DNA of 64,000 nucleotides from Bradyrhizobium sp. Ghvi (GTDB taxonomy: Bacteria; Pseudomonadota; Alphaproteobacteria; Rhizobiales; Xanthobacteraceae): contig NZ_FOVU01000004.1 of assembly GCF_900115265.1 (NCBI RefSeq), positions 618,987-682,986 of the forward strand, read 5' to 3'. The translations under genes and the position numbers were made by a program. Positions 1-10,418 of this stretch are shown in pieces (within the stretch, counting starts at the first letter, position 1; each line of letters opens with the position of its first letter). The notes beneath the pieces were generated by a model. That model did no database searches and was not told the DNA's origin. It worked only from the letters and a program-made list of their open reading frames with translations.

Positions 1-19
1 TGCGGTGTCATAACACCGG

Positions 20-40
20 TACTGTGCATGGGGTTGTTTT
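20..40. repeat. 21-nt dispersed repeat, copy 1
   Basis: These 21 bases, beginning TACTGTGCATGGGG, recur exactly on the opposite strand at 28152-28172. Just before them, bases 3-18 form the hairpin CGGTGT-CATA-ACACCG. Both copies lie outside genes. The function is unknown; it may be a short dispersed intergenic repeat. Confidence 0.6.
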
Positions 41-56
41 GCGGATTTTGATGCGG

Positions 57-1919
<1,863 letters not shown>

Positions 1920-1976
1920 GCGGCCTTGTCACCGCAAGCCGCGGTGAACGCAACCCGTTTTTCTGTCATCAATAAA

Positions 1977-2150
1977 CTAGTGCGTATCGCGCTCGCGCTT
2001 CTGCAACTCGTTCAAGAGCTGCTCGAGATGCGTCGGCAGGCGCGGTTCGGGACGGAGACTCTGCTGCAGCCGCTCGCCTACGGCATCGCAAATCGAGCGG
2101 CTGGTGCGCCGGTCGATCTGTTCGCTGTCATTGGCAGAAAAACCAGCCAT
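1977..2150 (-). CDS. Small protein resembling the NepR anti-sigma family
   Basis: A 57-residue protein transcribed toward the ABC-F gene, 57 bp upstream of it. ATG 2150 is preferred over TTG 2171 because GGAA lies shortly upstream. Residues 24-51 (VGERLQQSL, then PRLPTHLEQLLNELQ) follow the NepR core pattern I/VGxxLR...P-P-x-x-h-x-x-LLxxL. NepR sequesters the general stress sigma factor EcfG until phospho-PhyR binds it. No ecfG or phyR is adjacent, so this would be an orphan paralogue. The resemblance is short and the protein may simply be an uncharacterised small protein. Confidence 0.55.
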   Translation of the reverse strand: MAGFSANDSEQIDRRTSRSICDAVGERLQQSLRPEPRLPTHLEQLLNELQKRERDTH

Positions 2151-2281
2151 TGCAGGGTTCCGTGTTTTCAAAATAACGACACGTTACCAAGTCATAGGCC
2201 CCCGAAATGGTTTCGCCGGCCGTGGAAATGCCCGGCATTCTAGTAAAAATTGTATGAATCCGTCGTCTCTGTCCAAATACA

Positions 2282-2310
2282 AGGCCCCGGCGGGGGGATC
2301 GCCGGGGCCT
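2282..2310 (-). terminator. Hairpin downstream of the secreted-protein gene
   Basis: A perfect 11-bp stem (AGGCCCCGGCG paired with CGCCGGGGCCT) around a 7-base loop lies about 50 bp past the stop of the minus-strand gene at 2364. On the minus strand a short mixed T-rich stretch follows, so it is a plausible rho-independent terminator. Confidence 0.55.
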
Positions 2311-2363
2311 CTCTTGGAAGGTGCCGCAGGGGGGAACGGCACCTCAGGAAGTTCTTTGGGGGC

Positions 2364-2627
2364 TCAATAGCAGCGATTGACCAGCCGCCAGCGGGGTCCC
2401 CAGGGGGTCGGGACCAGCCGGCGCACATAGCAGCCGCCGTAACCGTAAGCGACGGGCGCAGCATAGAAGCGCGGTCCGCCCCAGCCGTAGCCGTAACCGT
2501 GGTGCCAGCCACCCCAACCACCGTGCCAGCCCCAGCCGCCATGCCAGTGAGCGGAGGCGGAGGTAGGAGCCAGCGCGGCACCCAGAGCGACCGCGGCGAC
2601 TGCAGCGAGCGAAAGTTTCCTCAACAT
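2364..2627 (-). CDS. Gly/His/Trp-rich small secreted protein
   Basis: An 87-residue protein with a clear Sec signal peptide: a basic start, a hydrophobic stretch of alanine, valine and leucine, and the cleavage motif ASA-HW near residue 26. The mature part is about 60 residues, extremely rich in Gly, His, Trp and Tyr (HWHGGWGWHGG, YGYGWGG), and ends with a Cys-Tyr. AGGAG lies just upstream of the ATG. The high histidine content suggests metal binding or an envelope role, but that is inference. Proteins of this composition are common in Bradyrhizobium and lack a defined function. Confidence 0.8.
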   Translation of the reverse strand: MLRKLSLAAVAAVALGAALAPTSASAHWHGGWGWHGGWGGWHHGYGYGWGGPRFYAAPVAYGYGGCYVRRLVPTPWGPRWRLVNRCY

Positions 2628-2877
2628 GGTGATCTCCTCAAGACTGCCGGCGCGGGGCTATCGCGCCGATGGAAAGGCCGCCGAAACGGTCCGCCTCGCC
2701 AGGAGGCTTTGGTTTCGATGGGCCTGACGCTACGCCAGCGAGGCTGAACCAAACCCTGACAGGGCCTTCAGATTGGGTTCATCTGGGTGAAATCGTTGTA
2801 ATCCATGTTGGAATTCGGACAGCCATTCGGGCCTTGGCCTGCGGCGAAGCGCCCGTGAAGCCCGTTCCGGCGATCGC
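2628..2877. other. Intergenic region with no gene seen
   Basis: This lies between the divergent secreted-protein gene and ndk. The open frames here have no ribosome binding site or recognisable protein features. The only signal I can support is the ndk promoter listed next. Confidence 0.5.
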
Positions 2878-2906
2878 TTGCCGGATCGCGAAGGCGCCGA
2901 TATAAG
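2878..2906 (+). promoter_or_regulatory. Putative sigma-70 promoter of ndk
   Basis: TTGCCG at 2878-2883 and TATAAG at 2901-2906 are separated by exactly 17 bases. They sit about 45 bp before the ndk start, which has AAGGA as its ribosome binding site. The spacing and the -10 box are good; the -35 box is imperfect. Confidence 0.5.
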
Positions 2907-2951
2907 CCCCGCAACTCCGAACCACCGTTTTTCTCTTTCAAGGACAAGATC

Positions 2952-3374
2952 ATGGCCATCGAACGCACTTTCTCGATCATCAAGCCCGACGCGACCGCGC
3001 GCAATCTGACCGGCGCCGTGAACGCCGTGATCGAGAAGGCGGGCCTGCGCATCGTCGCGCAGAAGCGCATCCGCATGACCAAGGAACAGGCCGAGACCTT
3101 CTACGCCGTCCACAAGGCGCGTCCCTTCTTCGGCGAGCTCGTCGAGTTCATGACGTCGGGCCCGGTCGTGGTCCAGGTGCTGGAAGGCGAGAACGCCGTC
3201 GCCAAATATCGCGACGTCATGGGTGCCACCGATCCGTCCAAGGCGGCTGATGGCACCATCCGCAAGCTCTACGCCAAGTCGATCGGCGAGAACTCCGCGC
3301 ACGGCTCGGACGCTCCTGAGACCGCTGCGATCGAGATCGCGCAGTTCTTCTCGGGCAACGAGATCGTCGGCTGA
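2952..3374 (+). CDS. ndk: Nucleoside diphosphate kinase
   Basis: A 140-residue protein of normal family length that transfers the gamma-phosphate from ATP to nucleoside diphosphates through a phosphohistidine, balancing NTP and dNTP pools in the cytoplasm. It opens with [11 protein letters not shown], the conserved N-terminus. The catalytic histidine is H117 in the segment NSAHGSD, and the nucleotide-binding residues around K11, Y51 and R87 are in place. AAGGA lies upstream of the ATG. It is transcribed in the same direction as the TerC-family gene 41 bp downstream and may be co-transcribed with it. Confidence 0.97.
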   Translation: MAIERTFSIIKPDATARNLTGAVNAVIEKAGLRIVAQKRIRMTKEQAETFYAVHKARPFFGELVEFMTSGPVVVQVLEGENAVAKYRDVMGATDPSKAADGTIRKLYAKSIGENSAHGSDAPETAAIEIAQFFSGNEIVG

Positions 3375-3415
3375 TCCAACCCGTGAATTAAGTCGACGGG
3401 GCGAAAGGACTTGTT

Positions 3416-4279
3416 GTGAACTGGCTCTGGCAGATCTTCGATCCCGCCACGATCGGAGCATTCTTCACCCAGTTCCGCAATGAGATGGCCGAACCGACCT
3501 TCTGGATTGCGGTCGGCAAGATCATCTGGATCAACGTCCTTTTGTCCGGCGACAACGCGCTGGTGATCGCGCTCGCCTGCCGCGGCCTGAAGCCGCGGCA
3601 CCGGCTGTGGGGCATGGTGCTCGGTGCGGGCGCCGCCGTGCTGCTGCGGATCGTCTTCACCGGCATCGTCGCGAGCCTGATGGGGCTGCCGTACCTCAAG
3701 CTGATCGGCGGCCTCGCGCTGATCGTGATCGCGGCAAAGCTGTTGGTGCCGGAAAACGAGGATGAGGATGACGTCGAGTCGGCCTCGCATCTGTGGCAGG
3801 CGGTGCAGATCGTCGTCATTGCCGACATCATTATGAGCCTCGACAACGTCATTGCGGTAGCAGCCGCCGCCAATGGCAGCGTGCCGCTTCTGGTGCTCGG
3901 CCTCGCCATCAGCGTGCCGCTGATCGTCGCCGGTGCGGCGCTGATCATGGCTCTGCTTTCCAAGCTGCCGATCCTGGTTTGGGCCGGTGCGGCGCTGCTC
4001 GGCTGGATCGCGGGCGAGGTGATCGCGACCGATCCCGGCATCGCACCGAAGCTGCATTCCCTGTCGGAGGGGCCGTTCGGCGCTTCAGTGGACAAGATGC
4101 TCGGTAGCCTGCACATCCCGGCGCAATTCGCTCATGGCGGCGGTGGCGCCGAATATTTCTGCGCCGCGCTCGGCGTCATCGTCGTGCTGTCTGTCGGCTC
4201 GATCTGGCGCCGGCGCAGGCTGAGCGCGGCTGCACTCGAGGCCTCCGAACAGCACGCCAAGGCGTCGGCTGAAAGCTGA
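3416..4279 (+). CDS. TerC/YkoY-family integral membrane protein
   Basis: A 287-residue polytopic membrane protein, about seven hydrophobic segments, with the two family hallmarks: SGDNALVIALACRGL in the first helices and SLDNVIAVAAAA in the second half. The paired acidic [GS]-x-DN motifs form the presumed metal site; relatives export manganese or calcium, or act in tellurite resistance. The start is GTG 3416, chosen because GAAAGGA lies 8-14 bases upstream and no in-frame ATG does. The charged segment ENEDEDD between helices is probably a soluble loop. The exact substrate is unknown. Confidence 0.85.
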   Translation: MNWLWQIFDPATIGAFFTQFRNEMAEPTFWIAVGKIIWINVLLSGDNALVIALACRGLKPRHRLWGMVLGAGAAVLLRIVFTGIVASLMGLPYLKLIGGLALIVIAAKLLVPENEDEDDVESASHLWQAVQIVVIADIIMSLDNVIAVAAAANGSVPLLVLGLAISVPLIVAGAALIMALLSKLPILVWAGAALLGWIAGEVIATDPGIAPKLHSLSEGPFGASVDKMLGSLHIPAQFAHGGGGAEYFCAALGVIVVLSVGSIWRRRRLSAAALEASEQHAKASAES

Positions 4280-4283
4280 TTGT

Positions 4284-4595
4284 TCAGTCGATGATGCCGA
4301 ACTCCGTCACGGGCGTCGCCCAATAAACGAGCCTGGTTCCCGCAAACGAAGCCCTGAGCCGGTCGAGCAGGCGCGTCGAATGATCCCGCAACATTATCAC
4401 CTGCACCATGGCTTGATCGGCGTGGCCCTGGACGCGTTCGGCCGCCGTGTGCAGTCTGACTTCGCCGCCGTGGCCGGCCGCGTGCGAGGCCGTGAAGCCC
4501 GAGACAAGGTCGCTCTGTTCGGCGAGATAGTCGAACACCTCTTCACGAAGCCGATGCGGCACGATCAGCGTGAGGCAGACCTTTTGGTCGGTCAT
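4284..4595 (-). CDS. DUF3240 protein of the metal efflux operon
   Basis: A 103-residue protein whose start codon overlaps the stop of the upstream RND pump gene by four bases (ATGA), so the two are translationally coupled. Small DUF3240 proteins typically accompany CusA/CzcA-type pumps. Their fold resembles PII or CutA-like ferredoxin folds, and their role is unproven. A histidine-bearing stretch (FTASHAAGHGGEVRLH) could bind metal, which is inference. It is the last gene of the operon. Confidence 0.75.
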   Translation of the reverse strand: MTDQKVCLTLIVPHRLREEVFDYLAEQSDLVSGFTASHAAGHGGEVRLHTAAERVQGHADQAMVQVIMLRDHSTRLLDRLRASFAGTRLVYWATPVTEFGIID

Positions 4596-7500
4596 TTGGC
4601 TACCTTCGACGTGCCGCCGTAGCGGCGGTACAGGATCGGCAGAAGGATCAGCGTCAGCACCGTCGAGGACAACAGCCCTCCGATCACGACGACGGCAAGC
4701 GGTCGCTGGACCTCAGATCCCGGACCCGAGGCAAACAGCAGCGGGATCAAGCCAAGCGCCGTGATGCTCGCGGTCATCAGCACCGGCCGCAGCCTGCGCA
4801 TGGCGCCTTCGACCACGATCCGATGCTCGCTCAGACCGTGGGCGCGCAGTTGATTGAAGTAGGAGACCAGAACGACGCCGTTGAGGACGGCAATCCCGAG
4901 CAGCGCGATGAATCCGACCGACGCCGGCACTGAAAGGTATTCGCCGGCGACGACCAGCGCGAAAACGCCGCCGATCAGGGCAAAGGGAATGTTCACGAGC
5001 ACGAGCAAGGCCTGGCGGATCGCGCCGAACGTGGTGAAGAGCAGGACGAAGATCAGTCCGATCGCCACGGGGACGACCACCGACAGGCGGGCAGACGCAC
5101 GCTGCTGGTTCTCGAACTGTCCGCCCCAGGTCAGCCGATAACCGTCCGGCAGCTGCAGTTCCGCCGCAACCTTCTGACGGGCCGCTTCGACGAAGCCCAC
5201 CATGTCACGGCCTCGGACATTGGCCCGAACCACGCTCATGCGAGCGCCATCTTCGCGGTCGATCTTGACCGGGCCGTCCACGCGCTGAATGCGGGCAACC
5301 TGCGACAGCGCGACGTGCTGTCCGGATGCGAGCATCAGCGGAAGGCTCGCGAGCAGCGTCGGCGCTTCCCTGGTCGTCTCGCTGCCACGGACGAGAATCG
5401 GTGTGCGGCGTCCTTCCTCGAGCGCGGTTCCGATCGTTCGCCCCTCGATTTGGGTACGCAGCGAATTGGCGATGGCGTCCACCGTCAGGCCGAGACGTCC
5501 GGCCTCCATTCGATTGACGGACACCGTATAGTACTGCGCGCCCTCGTTGAGCGTGGTGTAGACGTCCTCGGCGCCGTCGATGCTGGACAGCATGGTCGAC
5601 AGCTTTGCCGCGGTTTCGTTCAGCTTGCCGATATCGGGGCCGAAGATCTTGACCGCGACGTCGCCACGCACGCCGCTGATCATCTCCTGGACGCGCATAT
5701 CGATGGGTTGGGTGAAGCTGAGCGAGATGCCGGGAAAGCCGGAGAGAACCTCACGCAAATTCTGCAGCAGGGCCTCTCGATCGTGGGTCTGTCTCTCGGC
5801 AGCCGGCTTCAGCACGAGGAACGTGTCGGTCTGATTGGGGCCCATGGGGTCGAGGCCGAGCTCGTCGGATCCGGTCCGCGCGACAATGCCGGCAATGTCA
5901 GGCACTGCGAGGAGCGCGGCCTGCAGCCTTCGGTTCATGGCAAGCGATTCGTCGAGATTGACGGAGGGAAGGGTCTCAACGCTGACGATGACATCGCCTT
6001 CGTCCATCGTCGGCATGAAGGTCTTGCCGAGCTTTGCATAGGCAAAGCCTGCAGCGAGCAGGGCGACCAGCGCCGCAGTCATCACCTTGCGCTCGTTGCT
6101 CAAGGCCCAGTCCAGCGCCGGCGCATAGACGCGCTGGGTCGCACGAATGATCAGGGGATCGCGATGTGAGGCCGATTTGAGCAGGAAGGACGTCGCGACC
6201 GGAATCACCGTGAGCGCAAGCAGCAGCGAGCCGGCGAGCGCGAAAATGATCGCCAGCGCGACGGGGATGAAGAGCTTCCCCTCGAGGCCCTGGAGCGTCA
6301 GCAGAGGAACGAACACGATGATGATGATGAGAACGCCCGAGGCGACCGGCTCCAGGACTTCGCAGACCGAGCGGTAGACCAGGTGGATCAGCGGCGCCAT
6401 CTTGCCGGGTTCGTGCTTGCCGAGATTGCCGACGATGTTCTCGACCACGACAACAAGCGCGTCGATCAACATGCCGATCGCGATCGCAAGTCCGCCAAGA
6501 CTCATCAGGTTGGCGGACATTCCCACCAGCCGCATGACGATCAGCGCAATGACGATGGCGAGCGGCAGGCTGAGAGCGATCACCAGGGAGGCCCGCCAGT
6601 TGCCGAGGAAAAGCAGCAAGAGGACAATGACGAGGACGGTGGCCTCGCCGAGCGCGCGCACGACGGTTCCGACGGCGCGATCGACCAGGCGACTGCGGTC
6701 ATAGAACACGTTGATCGAGACGCTCTTCGGCAGCGGGGGTTGCAGCTCCGCAAGGCGAGCCCGCACGTCGCGGACGAGCTGGCCCGCGTTGGCGCCGCGC
6801 AAACCGAGTACGAGCCCCTCGACGGTTTCGCCGCGTCCATTCGACGTGACCGCACCATAACGTGTCAGCGTCCCGGCTTTGACGCTCGCGACGTCGTTGA
6901 CGAGGATCGGCACCCCCTGGCGCGTGTCCACGACGATGGCCTTGATATCCTCGATCGAGCGGATGCTGCCTTCGATCCGCACCAGGGCACTGTCCTCGCC
7001 CTGGTTCACCCGCCCGGCGCCATCGTTGCGGCTGTTCGCTTCGATCGCCCGGCGAAACAGGTCGTAGGAAATGCCACGGGCGGCCAGCGCGTCGTTGCGC
7101 GGAACGATCTCGAAGGCGCGCACGTAACCGCCCAGCGCGTTGACGTCCGCGACGCCGGGGACTGTACGCAGGGCTGGTCGGATCACCCAGTCGAGCAGGG
7201 TGCGGCGCTCGGCGAGCGAAAGCTCGTCGCTGTCGATCGTGAACATGAACATTTCGCCGAGGGGGCTAGTGATCGGGGCAAGGCCGCCGCTCACGCCGTC
7301 AGGAAAATCGCGCGAGATGTTCGACAGCCGCTCCGAAACCTGGTTGCGCGCCCAATAGATATCGGTGCCGTCTTCGAAATCGACGGTGATATCGGCCAGT
7401 GCATATTTCGTGGTCGAACGCAGGATCTTCTTGTTCGGCAATCCGAGCAGCTCGAGCTCGACGGGCACCGTGATGCGCTGCTCGACCTCTTCGGGGGTGA

Positions 7501-7666
7501 GGCCCGGCGCCTTCATAATGATCTTGACCTGGACCGGCGAAACGTCGGGGAACGCATCGATCGGCAGGCTGGGCAACAGGACGGCACCGGCGCCGATCAA
7601 CAGCAATACGCTCAGCAAAACGAACAGTCGCTGCGAAAGCGCGAATGCGACCAAGCGCCGGAGCAT
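4592..7666 (-). CDS. CusA/CzcA-family heavy-metal efflux RND transporter
   Basis: A 1024-residue inner membrane proton-antiport pump of the HME-RND subfamily. It opens with one transmembrane helix and PIDAFPDVSPVQV, then a large periplasmic domain (EEVEQRITVPVE). The helix-4 segment near residue 400, GMLIDALVVVVENI, carries the proton-relay aspartate and acidic residues typical of monovalent or divalent cation exporters. A second periplasmic domain and helices 7-12 follow. Length matches CusA, CzcA and CnrA. It starts two bases after the adaptor stop. Substrate (Cu/Ag versus Co/Zn/Cd/Ni) cannot be read safely from sequence alone. Confidence 0.92.
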   Translation of the reverse strand: MLRRLVAFALSQRLFVLLSVLLLIGAGAVLLPSLPIDAFPDVSPVQVKIIMKAPGLTPEEVEQRITVPVELELLGLPNKKILRSTTKYALADITVDFEDGTDIYWARNQVSERLSNISRDFPDGVSGGLAPITSPLGEMFMFTIDSDELSLAERRTLLDWVIRPALRTVPGVADVNALGGYVRAFEIVPRNDALAARGISYDLFRRAIEANSRNDGAGRVNQGEDSALVRIEGSIRSIEDIKAIVVDTRQGVPILVNDVASVKAGTLTRYGAVTSNGRGETVEGLVLGLRGANAGQLVRDVRARLAELQPPLPKSVSINVFYDRSRLVDRAVGTVVRALGEATVLVIVLLLLFLGNWRASLVIALSLPLAIVIALIVMRLVGMSANLMSLGGLAIAIGMLIDALVVVVENIVGNLGKHEPGKMAPLIHLVYRSVCEVLEPVASGVLIIIIVFVPLLTLQGLEGKLFIPVALAIIFALAGSLLLALTVIPVATSFLLKSASHRDPLIIRATQRVYAPALDWALSNERKVMTAALVALLAAGFAYAKLGKTFMPTMDEGDVIVSVETLPSVNLDESLAMNRRLQAALLAVPDIAGIVARTGSDELGLDPMGPNQTDTFLVLKPAAERQTHDREALLQNLREVLSGFPGISLSFTQPIDMRVQEMISGVRGDVAVKIFGPDIGKLNETAAKLSTMLSSIDGAEDVYTTLNEGAQYYTVSVNRMEAGRLGLTVDAIANSLRTQIEGRTIGTALEEGRRTPILVRGSETTREAPTLLASLPLMLASGQHVALSQVARIQRVDGPVKIDREDGARMSVVRANVRGRDMVGFVEAARQKVAAELQLPDGYRLTWGGQFENQQRASARLSVVVPVAIGLIFVLLFTTFGAIRQALLVLVNIPFALIGGVFALVVAGEYLSVPASVGFIALLGIAVLNGVVLVSYFNQLRAHGLSEHRIVVEGAMRRLRPVLMTASITALGLIPLLFASGPGSEVQRPLAVVVIGGLLSSTVLTLILLPILYRRYGGTSKVAK

Positions 7667-7668
7667 TA

Positions 7669-8796
7669 TTATTGCCCCAATCCCGAGATAATGCCGCGGA
7701 GCGCCGAGATGCCGCCGATCGCGATCTCGTCGCGCTCGGTGATCGGGCCGGATATCACGACATGGTCCTGGTCTTCGGCAAGGAGCGTGACCGGAACGAG
7801 CCGGAAGCCGCCATCGAAAGCGACGAAGACCGAGGTCTGCTCACCTCGCCGGACGAGACCGGCATAAGGAATCTCCCAGGCGCTTTCGCCGGCGGAGAGG
7901 AAGCCGATGCGAGCCGCGGCCGTCTGGCCGGGATGCAGCTCGCCGTCATTGGGGACTTCCGCGCGGATCAGGATGGTCTGGGTGGCGGGATCAATCGTCT
8001 CGGACACCAGAACGACCTTTCCGGGAGTGGAATAGCCCTCGATCTCGACCTTCGCGCCGGCGCGGATCGCTCGAATGCTGGCCGCAGGAACCGCAATTTC
8101 CGCCCAAAGCGGCGAGAGCCGCGCCAGCTTGACCATTGGCGCGGATTGTTCGAGCCGCTGCCCCGGCGACACCACGAGATCGACCACGGATGCGGTCTGC
8201 GGCGCGTTGACCGTCAGCGTGGCGCTGATCGCGGTTTCCTCGACCAGCCGCGAAATTGCCTCGTCGGACATCCCGCTCAGGCGCAGCATCTGCCGGCGTT
8301 CAGCGACGACGAGCGTGGCCTGGCGGGCCTCGGCCTGGCTCGCCTCGAGCACGCGTTGCGGCAGGGCCTTGCCTTCGAACAGATCCATGTTGCGTTTGAG
8401 TTGCTGGGTTGCCAGCAGCTCCTGCGCTGTCGCGTGCAGGTAGTCGCGCTGCTGGGAGACGAAGCTTGGGCTTTCCAGGATGACCAACGGCTGGCCGGCC
8501 GAGATGCGATCTCCGCGGCCGACGGGAAGGCTGGCGACCATGCCGGCCACCGGTGCGCTGACGACCCACAATTGCGGCGTGGGGATCACGATCTGGACGG
8601 GGTAGGGCAGCGTCAGATCGGTCCTGCTCGCGATCGGATGAGCGACGCGCACGCCAAGATTTCGCGCCTGCGGCTCGCTCAGCTTGACCTCGTCCTGCGC
8701 TCCAAAGACCGGCAGCGAAAAGCCGAAAGCGAGCGCGAACAGGACGCAGACAACCACTTTCCGAGCACTGATCGGGAGGCGAAGCTCATGTTGCAT
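7669..8796 (-). CDS. Periplasmic adaptor (membrane fusion) subunit of the metal efflux pump
   Basis: A 375-residue CusB/CzcB-type adaptor and the first gene of the operon. An N-terminal hydrophobic signal segment (VVVCVLFALAFGF) is followed by the lipoyl-like half-motif VSAPVAGMVASLPVGRGDRI, a coiled-coil hairpin (residues ~120-200) and beta-barrel segments ending in IAIGGISALRG. I chose ATG 8796; a TTG seven codons upstream is possible, and neither has a strong ribosome binding site. No CusC/CzcC outer membrane channel and no metal regulator is nearby, so the complex must borrow a channel encoded elsewhere. Confidence 0.88.
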   Translation of the reverse strand: MQHELRLPISARKVVVCVLFALAFGFSLPVFGAQDEVKLSEPQARNLGVRVAHPIASRTDLTLPYPVQIVIPTPQLWVVSAPVAGMVASLPVGRGDRISAGQPLVILESPSFVSQQRDYLHATAQELLATQQLKRNMDLFEGKALPQRVLEASQAEARQATLVVAERRQMLRLSGMSDEAISRLVEETAISATLTVNAPQTASVVDLVVSPGQRLEQSAPMVKLARLSPLWAEIAVPAASIRAIRAGAKVEIEGYSTPGKVVLVSETIDPATQTILIRAEVPNDGELHPGQTAAARIGFLSAGESAWEIPYAGLVRRGEQTSVFVAFDGGFRLVPVTLLAEDQDHVVISGPITERDEIAIGGISALRGIISGLGQ

Positions 8797-8900
8797 GGTA
8801 GAGGTGGTCCGAAACAACGTGGCGGCACGTTAATCCGGCACGGCGCGTTCGAGTTGATCTGCATCAACCGGCGTCGGTCTGCGACAGAATGCAGCGCTGC

Positions 8901-10403
8901 TCAGCGTCTGACGATCGAGCCCGATCGTCCGATCAGGCGGGCGAGCTGCTTGAAACGACTACCGACGCGGTCGGCGACGAGATCGCCGAGCTTGTGCTCG
9001 AACACCAGCATCAGATTGCGCCCCCGGCTGCGGAAGTGCGTGGCCGGCAGCACGCCCGGACGCGCGGCCGAGATCAGATGCGCGACGCGGAATGCAGCGC
9101 CGAGCAGACGGGCGCGTTCGAGCTGCGCCGGCGTCAGCAATTCCTGCATGGTCAGCGGCGGCTGGTTCTCCTCGCTGAGGCCCGCATAGCGATAAAACAC
9201 CGACAGTCCGACGAAAGCGCGTTCGCGGTGGTCGATTGCGCCGAAATTGGCGTTGACCACGAGGCTCAGCGTCTGCTCGCCGCGATGATCAGGGTGGACG
9301 CGCCAGCCGATGTCGGACAGAAGACAAGCCGTGTGGCGTAGGCGGCGGTCCTCCTCGGTCTCGCGCAGCTTCACGACGCGCGCAAGCCGGTCGGTCCAGG
9401 CGATCAGCTCACGCGCGTGCTGCGCCGAGCGTGACAGAAGCTGGTTCAGCTCCTCGGCCGCGCAGATCAGGCCGTCCTTGTTGCGCTCGGAGTCCGGCAG
9501 CTTCTCGTGCAGCAGGCCCTCACGCACGCCGAAAGTCGAGAAAACAATAGTCTTGGGTTTTGCGACGCGGATGATGTGCTCGAGCACGAGCGCTGCATAG
9601 GTGAGGAGAGGGCGCCGCGCATCCGCAACGACCTCGATGTCGGCGAGCATGTCGGCGGCGGCGAGGCGCCGCAGCCGGCGGACAAAGTCCAGCGCCTCGG
9701 CCGCTTGTATGGAATAGCCGTGCATCACCTGGAGCGGATAGCCGCTCTGGATGATGTGGATGCGCGCCAGCGCGCGCCAGGTGCCGCCGACGGCGTAGAA
9801 GGTGCGGCTGCGGCCGGCCGTGAGCTGCGGCACTTCATCGAGCGACTCGCGCACGATGCGGTCAGCCCGCTTGAGCGATTTATGGGCGAGGTCCTGCAGC
9901 GCGAGACCACCGAGCGGCAACGTCACGCCGCTGCGCACGCTGTTCCTGCGTACGTCGATCAATTCCAGCGAGCCACCGCCGAGATCGCCAACGATGCCGT
10001 CGGGATTATGGACGCCCGAGATCACGCCGAGTGCGGACAGCTTGGCCTCGCGCGGGCCCGAGAGGATCTCGATCTTCACAGCGCAGATGCGCTCCGCCTT
10101 CGCGATGAAGTCGGGGCCGTTGGAGGCGTCACGGCAGGCCGCAGTTGCGATCGCGAACACGCGGCCGACCTGCATCACGCGGCACAGCGCGCGGAAACGC
10201 TTCAGCGACGTCAGCGCCTTGTCGACGGCGTCCGGCGCAAGCAGGCCCGTGCTCTGTACCTCGCGCCCGAGGCCGCACAGCGTCTTCTCGTTGAAGATCG
10301 AAATCAGGCTCCGCGCCAGCGCCTCGTAGACGACGAGGCGAACCGAGTTGGAGCCAATGTCGATGACCGCGACGCTAGCGCCACGCTTGCGCGGCCGTTT
10401 CAC
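8901..10403 (-). CDS. ppx: Ppx/GppA-family exopolyphosphatase
   Basis: A 500-residue enzyme that releases phosphate from the ends of polyphosphate, or acts on pppGpp. The actin-like ATPase fold is shown by the N-terminal VAVIDIGSNSVRLVVYE and the phosphate loop GDLGGGSLELID near residue 140. The C-terminal ~200 residues are the helical HD-like domain of long Ppx proteins (RHTACLLSDIGWRVHPDHRG). It is transcribed just after ppk with a 15 bp gap, so polyphosphate synthesis and breakdown are encoded together. Choice of ppx over gppA rests on this neighbourhood. Confidence 0.9.
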   Translation of the reverse strand: MKRPRKRGASVAVIDIGSNSVRLVVYEALARSLISIFNEKTLCGLGREVQSTGLLAPDAVDKALTSLKRFRALCRVMQVGRVFAIATAACRDASNGPDFIAKAERICAVKIEILSGPREAKLSALGVISGVHNPDGIVGDLGGGSLELIDVRRNSVRSGVTLPLGGLALQDLAHKSLKRADRIVRESLDEVPQLTAGRSRTFYAVGGTWRALARIHIIQSGYPLQVMHGYSIQAAEALDFVRRLRRLAAADMLADIEVVADARRPLLTYAALVLEHIIRVAKPKTIVFSTFGVREGLLHEKLPDSERNKDGLICAAEELNQLLSRSAQHARELIAWTDRLARVVKLRETEEDRRLRHTACLLSDIGWRVHPDHRGEQTLSLVVNANFGAIDHRERAFVGLSVFYRYAGLSEENQPPLTMQELLTPAQLERARLLGAAFRVAHLISAARPGVLPATHFRSRGRNLMLVFEHKLGDLVADRVGSRFKQLARLIGRSGSIVRR

Positions 10404-10418
10404 GACAAAAATCTCCGG

